Positions 61,549 through 64,000 of a DNA stretch of 64,000 bases are shown here, in pieces. This DNA comes from Ascidiimonas meishanensis (lineage in GTDB: Bacteria > Bacteroidota > Bacteroidia > Flavobacteriales > Flavobacteriaceae). The position numbers and the translations under genes were made by a program. The stretch is from positions 1 through 64,000 of the forward strand of contig NZ_JBBEXD010000007.1 of NCBI RefSeq assembly GCF_037782385.1, read 5' to 3'. Each line of letters starts with the position of its first letter. Positions within the stretch are counted from its first letter, which is position 1. A model generated the notes under the pieces. It saw only the letters and a list, made by a program, of their open reading frames with translations. It made no database searches and was not told the DNA's origin.

Positions 61549-62277
61549 ATGTCAAAGAAAGTGAAGCCCTATAAGGATTCTGATCTTGGTAAGAAAGAGC
61601 AGGTAACACAAATGTTTGATAAAATTTCTGGAGAATATGACGGTCTCAACCGGGTAATTTCTTTTGGAATTGATATAAAATGGCGTAAAAAAGTGGTTGC
61701 TATTGTAACCAATAGCAATCCATCATCTGTACTTGACATTGCTACTGGCACCGGAGATTTGATTATTAGTTTGGCCGAAAGTACAGCAAAAACGCTCACA
61801 GGATTAGATATTTCTCCAGGCATGTTAGAGATAGGAAAAGAAAAAATTAAGCAGAGAGATTTATCGAACCGAATTGAAATGCTAATTGGTGATAGTGAAA
61901 ATATGCCCTTTGAAGACAATTCATATGATGCTGTGACCGTTGCATTTGGTGTTAGAAATTTTGAAAATCTTGAGAAAGGATTAAAAGAAATATACAGAGT
62001 ACTCAAACCAGGAGGTAAATTTGTTGTTTTAGAGACCTCAGTCCCTACTAAAACTCCCTTTAAACAAGGATATGGACTGTACACTGGAAAAATAATGCCT
62101 GCTATCGGTAAATTGTTTTCCAAAGACCGTTCTGCGTATCAATATTTATCAGATTCTGCAGCAAATTTTCCTTATGGAGAAGCTTTCAACAATATTTTAC
62201 GTAAAACAGGGTTTATTAATGTGGAAGATATTCCACAAACCTTTGGAGTGGCCACTATTTATGTTGCTTCAAAATAG
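61549..62277 (+). CDS. menG: demethylmenaquinone C-methyltransferase (UbiE/MenG)
   Basis: 242-aa SAM-dependent methyltransferase for the last step of menaquinone synthesis. Signatures are MFDKISGEYDGLNRVISFG near 21-39, SAM-binding VLDIATGTGDLI, GLDISPGMLEIG, YDAVTVAFGVRNFEN and the family motif RVLKPGGKFVVLE. I chose the ATG at 61549 (MSKKVKPYKDS) over that at 61528 because of the promoter position. It is followed 18 bp later by porT. Confidence 0.95.
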   Translation: MSKKVKPYKDSDLGKKEQVTQMFDKISGEYDGLNRVISFGIDIKWRKKVVAIVTNSNPSSVLDIATGTGDLIISLAESTAKTLTGLDISPGMLEIGKEKIKQRDLSNRIEMLIGDSENMPFEDNSYDAVTVAFGVRNFENLEKGLKEIYRVLKPGGKFVVLETSVPTKTPFKQGYGLYTGKIMPAIGKLFSKDRSAYQYLSDSAANFPYGEAFNNILRKTGFINVEDIPQTFGVATIYVASK

Positions 62278-62294
62278 TAAATGATTTCGCATTT

Positions 62295-62990
62295 ATGAAA
62301 AGACATTTGTTTTCGGTTCTTTTTGGTGTATTAATTACGTCAATGTCATATAGCCAGTTTAACGAGAATCCTGTACTCAATCTTGAAAACTTTGATAAGC
62401 AGCGAGTACACTGGGGATATTTTCTTGGTTTTAATCAATACGATTTTAAATTTGATTATAACGAAAATACAGGGGATGTATTAGTAGCTAAAACAACAGG
62501 GTTTAATGTAGGTCTTATAGGAAACCTTAGGCTTAATGAATATTTCGATCTAAGATTTGAACCAGGTTTATATTACACGCAGAGAGATCTTGGTTTTCCT
62601 AATTTTACGGATGAGAGTGACTTTTTAAGAGAAGTGAGATCTACGTATATTCATTTCCCATTGTTGATTAAGGCGAGTACCAAAAGACTAGGCAATTTTA
62701 AACCTTACATTGTAGGAGGGGTTTCTACTTCTATTAATTTGGGAAGTAATGAAGATAGTAGAGACGATAATAGTAATGGTACCTTTAGAATGAAACGCTC
62801 TACGTATTATTACGAAATAGGTTTTGGTATTGACCTTTACCTATTTTATTTCAAATTTTCACCTTCTATAAGAGGTGTATTTGCTTTTAATAATGAGTTG
62901 GTGCCAGATGCGGACCCTAATAGCCCTTGGACTTCCAATATTAATGGGATGTATAGTAGAGCATTATTTATCAATTTTACCTTTGAATAG
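62295..62990 (+). CDS. porT: PorT-like outer-membrane beta-barrel protein, type IX secretion
   Basis: 231-aa protein with a signal peptide (MKRHLFSVLFGVLITSMSYS) and an eight-strand-type barrel pattern ending in aromatic Phe (FINFTFE). The segment VHWGYFLGFNQYDFKF and the location directly after menG are typical for PorT/SprT of flavobacteria, a component needed for type IX secretion and gliding. It belongs to the wider PorT family (outer-membrane beta-barrel). Its 3' end overlaps that of the convergent methyltransferase gene by 14 bp. Confidence 0.88.
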   Translation: MKRHLFSVLFGVLITSMSYSQFNENPVLNLENFDKQRVHWGYFLGFNQYDFKFDYNENTGDVLVAKTTGFNVGLIGNLRLNEYFDLRFEPGLYYTQRDLGFPNFTDESDFLREVRSTYIHFPLLIKASTKRLGNFKPYIVGGVSTSINLGSNEDSRDDNSNGTFRMKRSTYYYEIGFGIDLYLFYFKFSPSIRGVFAFNNELVPDADPNSPWTSNINGMYSRALFINFTFE

Positions 62991-63714
62991 TACTCCTTCT
63001 AAACTCACTTAAAATAACTGCGGCAGCAGTACTAACATTAAGGCTTTCTGTAGCCTGTATTTTGCCAAATCTTGGAATCGTTATTTTATGATCTAAAAGC
63101 GCATCTACAACAGAGGATATACCATTTGCTTCATTTCCTAAAACAAGCACCCCTTCTTTGGGTAAAGAAGTATTGTATATAGGAGTTCCTTCCATCACTG
63201 CACCAAACACAGGTAATTTTGTTTGTTTTAAAAAAACGTCTATTGATTCATATACGACATGAACCCTAATAAGCGAACCCATAGTTGCTTGTACTACCTT
63301 TGGGTTGTAGCAATCAACAGTATCTTTACTACAAACTAATTGTTCTACCCCAAACCAGTCGCATAATCTTATAATGGTGCCTAAGTTCCCTGGGTCTCTA
63401 ATACCATCTAATGCAACTATAAGACCGGTATTTACAATAGGGCTAGGTTTACGTATTTTAAAAACACCTAAAACTTTATTAGGGGTGGTTAATGCACTAA
63501 TTTTTTTTAAAGTTAACTCACTAACCAGCGTTTCATTCACTTGAAATTCATCTAAAATGCCTGCTTCGGATACGTATAACGATTCCAGTTCAAAAGAAGA
63601 ATTTAGAAATTCTTTTACCACTTTTAATCCTTCGGCAATAAAAAGACCGTATTTATAACGATACTTTTTTTGTTGAAGACTGGTCAATAATGTTCTCCGG
63701 TTTTTGCTAACCAT
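62977..63714 (-). CDS. SpoU/TrmH-family RNA 2'-O-methyltransferase
   Basis: 245-aa SPOUT-class methyltransferase. The N-terminal substrate-binding domain (KYRYKYGLFIAEGLKVVKEF) is followed by the knotted SAM-binding core with the three SpoU motifs: LDGIRDPGNLGTIIRLCDWFG, VLVLGNEANGIS and KIQATESLNVSTAAAVIL. It probably methylates a ribose in 23S rRNA or tRNA. The start at 63714 (MVSKNRR) fits the family; the frame is open to 63771, which would overlap the divergent gene. Confidence 0.93.
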   Translation of the reverse strand: MVSKNRRTLLTSLQQKKYRYKYGLFIAEGLKVVKEFLNSSFELESLYVSEAGILDEFQVNETLVSELTLKKISALTTPNKVLGVFKIRKPSPIVNTGLIVALDGIRDPGNLGTIIRLCDWFGVEQLVCSKDTVDCYNPKVVQATMGSLIRVHVVYESIDVFLKQTKLPVFGAVMEGTPIYNTSLPKEGVLVLGNEANGISSVVDALLDHKITIPRFGKIQATESLNVSTAAAVILSEFRRSTIQR

Positions 63715-63762
63715 ACAAATAGTGTATTTTTGATTCGGATTTTTAAATCTATAACATTCATC

Positions 63763-64000
63763 TTGAAACACCTCTTGGCAAAAATAGCTGTAATCTTTTT
63801 AATTATAAGCCTAACCGCCTGTAATGCTGTAAAACGAGTAAATGATGATGAATTATTGTTAACTCAGAATACGATTATTGTTAATGATGAAAAAATTAAA
63901 GATGATGATTTAAATAGTCTACTCTATCAAAAGCCTAACAGTAAAATTTTAGGAATACCTTTACGATTACATATTTATAATTTCGCAAAAAAAAATCCCG
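63763..64000 (+). CDS. BamA/TamA-like outer-membrane assembly protein (5' part, cut by window end)
   Basis: Partial gene. From a TTG at 63763 the frame reads KHLLAKIAVIFLIISLTACN, a lipoprotein signal with lipobox LTAC, then AVKRVNDDELLLTQNTIIVN and LLYQKPNSKILGIPLRLHIY, which is the conserved N-terminus of the flavobacterial BamA/TamA-type surface-antigen proteins that insert barrels into the outer membrane. Another TTG at 63730 is possible as start. It is divergent from the methyltransferase gene. The remaining several hundred residues lie outside the window. Confidence 0.8.
   Translation, partial: MKHLLAKIAVIFLIISLTACNAVKRVNDDELLLTQNTIIVNDEKIKDDDLNSLLYQKPNSKILGIPLRLHIYNFAKKNP

Noticed and set aside
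61415..61609. N-terminal extension of TrkA
   Set aside because: It runs through the trkA promoter element and into menG; the Rossmann fold starts at the ATG at 61414.
1..64000. CRISPR array, rRNA or tRNA genes
   Set aside because: No regularly spaced direct repeats and no recognisable RNA gene were found by eye on either strand; a covariance-model scan (tRNAscan-SE, Infernal) would settle this.

Overview
The window is AT-rich DNA from a member of the Bacteroidota, most likely a marine-type Flavobacteriaceae. Supporting signs are giant one-protein hybrid two-component regulators with AraC-type outputs, a PorT-like type IX secretion protein, menaquinone methyltransferase, TonB energy transduction, and promoters of the TAnnTTTG type with few strong Shine-Dalgarno sites. 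I name no genus. No tRNA, rRNA or CRISPR array was recognised.

Layout. (1) 0.6-17.5 kb, minus strand: four full-length hybrid two-component system (HTCS) regulators in tandem plus a 3'-end scar of a fifth. Their sensor parts alternate in two types (A-B-A-B), so an A-B pair appears to have been duplicated. (2) 17.7-22.3 kb: a membrane acyltransferase, a histidine kinase/LytTR regulator pair and an ECF sigma factor. (3) 22.6-27.1 kb: an alpha-glucoside module made of a GH13 glucosidase, a VOC protein, a sugar MFS transporter and a LacI repressor. The same 14-bp palindrome lies in front of both the transporter and lacI. (4) 27.5-35.8 kb, plus strand: an unusual trehalose-type cluster. It holds an unrecognised 774-aa protein, a divergent trehalose-6-phosphate synthase, a trehalose-phosphatase-like protein and a paralogue that has lost the catalytic nucleophile. 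All four end in a low-complexity tail with a short hydrophobic motif followed by an Arg/Lys-rich terminus. (5) 36.5-38.4 kb: TonB and a ROK sugar kinase.

(6) 38.5-48.9 kb: a locus of polymorphic proteins of the kind linked to extracellular contractile injection systems (eCIS). Three carry the eCIS_core domain (formerly DUF4157) with an HEAWH motif. Two more share only the N-terminal leader (DKRPE...QLQ..AN). The C-terminal halves differ: transglutaminase/papain-like, metzincin-like, clan-CD-like, gluzincin-like and unknown. A GH18 glycosidase without signal peptide, a truncated leader-only ORF, an intradiol dioxygenase-like gene and a small Cys-rich NGG-leader peptide lie among them. No eCIS sheath, tube or baseplate genes are in the window.

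(7) 46.7-55.4 kb: a repeat-rich accessory region. It has two IS transposase relics, a pair of 308-bp repeats, and a short array of orphan genes separated by long attC-like palindromes with GTTRGGC-type ends, resembling integron gene cassettes. One cassette encodes an Imm26-like protein. No integrase is visible.

(8) 55.5-64.0 kb: core genome. It contains an ECF sigma factor with a coupled membrane protein, a Sua5-type tRNA modification enzyme, tiny membrane proteins, TrkH/TrkA potassium uptake, menG divergent from trkA, porT, a SpoU-type rRNA methyltransferase, and the start of a BamA/TamA-like outer-membrane protein cut by the window end.
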